Positions 3,742-6,446 of a stretch of DNA of 6,446 nucleotides are shown here, one piece after another; positions within the stretch are counted from its first letter, which is position 1; each line of letters starts with the position of its first letter. The stretch covers positions 1-6,446 of the forward strand of contig JAJXPD010000126.1 in assembly GCA_021641325.1 (NCBI GenBank), written 5' to 3'. The stretch comes from Opitutales bacterium (GTDB lineage Bacteria; Verrucomicrobiota; Verrucomicrobiia; Opitutales; Intestinicryptomonadaceae). A program made the translations under genes and the position numbers. The notes under the pieces are model-generated. The model did not search any database, was not told the origin of the DNA, and was given only the letters and a program-made list of their open reading frames with translations.

Positions 3742-6446
3742 CTATTTTGCGGCTTTGCGCGGTTCGCCCGCGCAGTGGGGGCGAAGGAGAATTTCGTAAG
3801 TGCCGCTTGGCGCATTTTCGATTGTCGGGAAGCCGTCGTCGAATGTCAGCGCACTTGTTGCGAGCGGGCGTCCGTTTACGCGAATGCTGTTTGCGTTGCG
3901 TGTGGGGAATGTGATTTTGCCCGTTGCGTTCGGCGGAATTACCACCGTCCACTCCATTACGCCGTCGGTGATTTTCCACGATGACGACGCCGTTCCGTAG
4001 GGGGTTTCGTGCGTGGCGTTTGCGAACGTGAAGCCGCCGCCGGGCTTGGGCTGGAAGAGTATGTTTTTGTAGCCGGGGGCGTTTTCGTCGCGCCAAATGC
4101 CCGCAACGTCTTTGTAGAGCCACTGTCCGATTGCCCCGTATGCGTAGTGGTTGAACGAGTTCATGCCCGCCGAGCCGAAGCCCTTTTCGTGCGAGTAGCT
4201 GTTCCAGCGTTCCCACATTGTGGTTGCGCCCTGATTAATCGGGAATATCCACGACGGATAGCCTTCGTTGTTGGCGAGCCTGTACGCCAAGTCCATTCTG
4301 CCGAATCGCGTGAGGACGGGGTTGAGCAGCGGCGTTCCCACAAAGCCCGTGTTGAGCCTGTATCCGTCGCGCGCGATTGCCGAAACGAGTTTTCCGAAGA
4401 TTTTTTCGCGCGAGGTTTCGGGGGCGATGTCGAATGCGAGCGTCAGCAGGTACGCCGTCTGGCTGTCGCTTTTCACCGTGCCGTCGGGCGAGACGTAGGC
4501 CTTGACGAATGCGGCGCGCACGTCGTCGGCGAGCTTTTTGAAGCGTTTTGCGTCGGCGTCTTTGCCGAGGATTTTCGCAACTTTTGCGGCGATGTCCGTA
4601 CTGCGGACAAAATACGCCGTGCCGATGAGGTCTCTGGGAGCGTCGGAGTGGGCGGGGTTCGGCTTGCCGTTGGGTTGCAGCCAGTCGCCGAAGCCCGCGT
4701 CGGGGCGGATAAGGTCTTTCGAGGTTTTCCTCATGTATTCAACCCAGTTGGCGATGGCCTCGTAGTTGTTTTCGAGAATTTTTTTGTCGCCGAAAGCCGC
4801 GTAGATTTCCCACGGGCAGATTGCGATTGCGTCCGCCCAAGCCGCTCTGCCCTGCGCCCCGAACACCGCGGGCGCGATTGCCGCGGGCGCGCCGAACTTC
4901 TTTGCGGAGTCGGCGAGGTCGAGCGTCCACTTTGTGAAAAACGCCGAGACGTCCATGTTGAACGCGGCGGTGGGAACGAACACCTGCGCGTCGCCCGTCC
5001 AGCCGAGGCGTTCGTCGCGCTGCGGGCAGTCTGTGGGCGTGGAGAAGAAGTTTGCGCGCTGTCCCCAGCGTATGCAGTTTTGGAGGGCGTTGATTTTCGG
5101 CTTCGAGCAGAAGAACGAGCCTGTATCGGGCATGTCGTTGTAGAGCACGACGCCGCTTACCCAGTCCGTCTGCGGCTCGATTTCGTCGGAGAGCCCGCTG
5201 AGTTCCACGTATCTGAACCCGTGGTAGGTGAAGAGCGGCTCCCATTCGTCGGGTCTGATTCCGCCCGCGCTTGTGTAGAAGTCTTCCGAGAGCGCGGAGC
5301 GGTAGTTGTCGGTGTATAGCGTGCCGTCTTGCTGGAGCATTTCGGCGAAGCGCAGTCTTACGGTTTTGCCGTAGCGGGCGGGAATTTTTATCCGCGCCCA
5401 GCCCGCGATGTTCTGCCCGAGGTCGAAAATGTATGTGCCCTTTGCGACTTTCCTGACGGAAACGGGCGTGAGAATGTCTTTTATGACAATCGGCTGGTTG
5501 CGGCGCGGTTCGAGAAGCGGCTTTGCCTCTACGTTCTTTTCGGCGGGCGTTTTCCAAGCGGAGTCGTCGAAGCCGTTTTTGTTCCAGTCGGGCATTTCCC
5601 TGCGGGCGTCGTAGGCTTCGCCGTCGTAGATGTCTGAGTAGAGAATCGCGCCGAAGGAGTATTTCCACGAGGCGTCGGTCGCCACCGTTTCGCGCGAGCC
5701 GTCGGCGTATTCGACTTCGATTTGCGCGAGGATTTCGGGGCGGTCTCCGTAGAAGCCGCGCGATTTTTTGTCGGAGCTCATTCTGCCCGAATACCAGCCG
5801 TCGGCGATTATTGCCCCGAAGGTATTTTTGCCGCGCCAGAGCATTTTCGTGATGTCGTAGGTGTTGGTTTGGATTCTTGTCTTGTAGTCTGTCCAGCCCG
5901 TGCCCCAGAAGTCGTTGCCGACTTTCTTGCCGTTGATGTAGAATTGGAAAATGCCGCGGCTTGCGACGTAGAGGCGCGCCGACTTTATTTTCTTGCCGAA
6001 GTCCGCCTCTTTTCGTAGGTAGGTCGGCGGGAGGTAGTCTGCAACGTGTTCGTTTTTGTGCGAGGGGCGGTTTATTTTAACCGTTTTTGAAATGCGCGGA
6101 TCGGGCGAGAAAATCCATTTCGCCAACCAGTCCGAATTGTTCAAAAGCCCCGCTTCGAAGAAATTTGCGTCCGACCAGTCCGACGAGTTGCCGTCGGCGT
6201 CCCAGTAGCGGACGCGCCAGTAGAGGCGTTCTCGCGAGGAAAGCGGCTTGCCGCCGTAGGGTACTTTCACCGACTGCGACGAAAGCACCTTTCCGCTGTC
6301 CCACACGGGGATTTCGCCCCTGCCGTCGGGCGTTTTCATCACCGTAATTTGGTAGGCGGTTTGGACTGCGTTTTTTTCGCCGACAGGGAGTTTCCACGAA
6401 AACGTCGGGCTTTCGAGCGAATACCCCACGGGATTTTTGAAAAATT
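3742..6446 (-). CDS. GH78 family alpha-L-rhamnosidase, N-terminus outside window
   Basis: The enzyme removes terminal alpha-L-rhamnose from plant glycans such as pectin rhamnogalacturonan, or from flavonoid glycosides, by an inverting mechanism. About 901 codons are visible; numbering below counts from the GTG at 6429-6427. Domain order fits the bacterial family: fibronectin-like N-terminal beta domain (about 1-95, with YQITV and YWRVRYWD), jelly-roll carbohydrate-binding domain (about 140-300, RLYVASRGIFQFYINGKKVG), linker beta domain (about 310-420, IFDLGQNIAGWARI), (alpha/alpha)6 catalytic barrel (about 430-770), and C-terminal beta domain (about 780-885). The signature DCPQRDERLGWTGD at 467-480 holds the likely general acid Glu473 and substrate-binding Asp467 and Asp480. 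Glu740 in TTMWERW is the likely general base. The family-typical FNHYAYGA follows at 759-766. The GTG is not the true start: the frame stays open to the edge and reads FFKNPVGYSLESPTFSW, matching the usual family opening. A signal peptide may lie beyond the edge. No frameshift or missing catalytic residue is seen. Sugar specificity is not certain from sequence. Confidence 0.93.
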   Translation of the reverse strand, partial: FFKNPVGYSLESPTFSWKLPVGEKNAVQTAYQITVMKTPDGRGEIPVWDSGKVLSSQSVKVPYGGKPLSSRERLYWRVRYWDADGNSSDWSDANFFEAGLLNNSDWLAKWIFSPDPRISKTVKINRPSHKNEHVADYLPPTYLRKEADFGKKIKSARLYVASRGIFQFYINGKKVGNDFWGTGWTDYKTRIQTNTYDITKMLWRGKNTFGAIIADGWYSGRMSSDKKSRGFYGDRPEILAQIEVEYADGSRETVATDASWKYSFGAILYSDIYDGEAYDARREMPDWNKNGFDDSAWKTPAEKNVEAKPLLEPRRNQPIVIKDILTPVSVRKVAKGTYIFDLGQNIAGWARIKIPARYGKTVRLRFAEMLQQDGTLYTDNYRSALSEDFYTSAGGIRPDEWEPLFTYHGFRYVELSGLSDEIEPQTDWVSGVVLYNDMPDTGSFFCSKPKINALQNCIRWGQRANFFSTPTDCPQRDERLGWTGDAQVFVPTAAFNMDVSAFFTKWTLDLADSAKKFGAPAAIAPAVFGAQGRAAWADAIAICPWEIYAAFGDKKILENNYEAIANWVEYMRKTSKDLIRPDAGFGDWLQPNGKPNPAHSDAPRDLIGTAYFVRSTDIAAKVAKILGKDADAKRFKKLADDVRAAFVKAYVSPDGTVKSDSQTAYLLTLAFDIAPETSREKIFGKLVSAIARDGYRLNTGFVGTPLLNPVLTRFGRMDLAYRLANNEGYPSWIFPINQGATTMWERWNSYSHEKGFGSAGMNSFNHYAYGAIGQWLYKDVAGIWRDENAPGYKNILFQPKPGGGFTFANATHETPYGTASSSWKITDGVMEWTVVIPPNATGKITFPTRNANSIRVNGRPLATSALTFDDGFPTIENAPSGTYEILLRPHCAGEPRKAAK

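Noticed and set aside
4009..5319. 436-codon open frame on the plus strand opposite the rhamnosidase
   Set aside because: It lies wholly antisense to a gene with clear GH78 motifs. Its product is rich in Arg, Val, Cys and Ala with no recognisable motif, as expected when GC-biased third positions suppress stops on the opposite strand.

Overview
This is a bacterial chromosomal window, GC-rich at third codon positions. It holds one housekeeping block (nusA-infB, minus strand, left end), two small genes for exported proteins of unknown function (a divergent pair in the middle), and one large glycoside hydrolase gene (GH78 alpha-L-rhamnosidase, minus strand, right end, cut by the window edge). Weak or absent Shine-Dalgarno sequences, a NusA with a single short C-terminal domain, orphan exported proteins and a plant-polysaccharide hydrolase beside core genes suggest the Verrucomicrobiota or a related PVC lineage, perhaps a gut or polysaccharide-degrading species. 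This placement is inference from style, not from a marker alignment.

Layout. 1-340 (-): start of infB (IF-2), its 3' end outside the window. 380-1633 (-): complete nusA, 39 bp upstream of infB, so the two are probably co-transcribed. 1634-1904: intergenic. It holds a plausible nusA promoter, a terminator-like hairpin with a T-tract between that promoter and nusA (a candidate attenuator), and a strong intrinsic terminator closing the gene upstream. 1905-2807 (-): exported beta-rich protein of unknown function. 2808-2862: a 55-bp divergent intergenic region with a TATAAA box and an imperfect inverted repeat. 2863-3531 (+): small exported protein made of two copies of an internal repeat. 3532-3741: convergent intergenic region with a 13-bp direct repeat and a bidirectional terminator with a perfect 11-bp outer stem. 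3742-6446 (-): GH78 alpha-L-rhamnosidase, missing its N-terminus.

How the parts relate. nusA and infB form the usual transcription/translation-factor operon, but rimP, often found just before nusA, is not there. The leader instead carries its own hairpin, which would suit control by termination or antitermination. The two exported proteins share a control region but no recognisable function. The rhamnosidase is insulated from them by the bidirectional terminator and most likely belongs to a carbohydrate-use locus continuing to the right. I see no mobile element, CRISPR array, tRNA or rRNA, and no clear evidence of a new multi-gene system. The least explained items are the nusA leader and the divergent pair of exported proteins.
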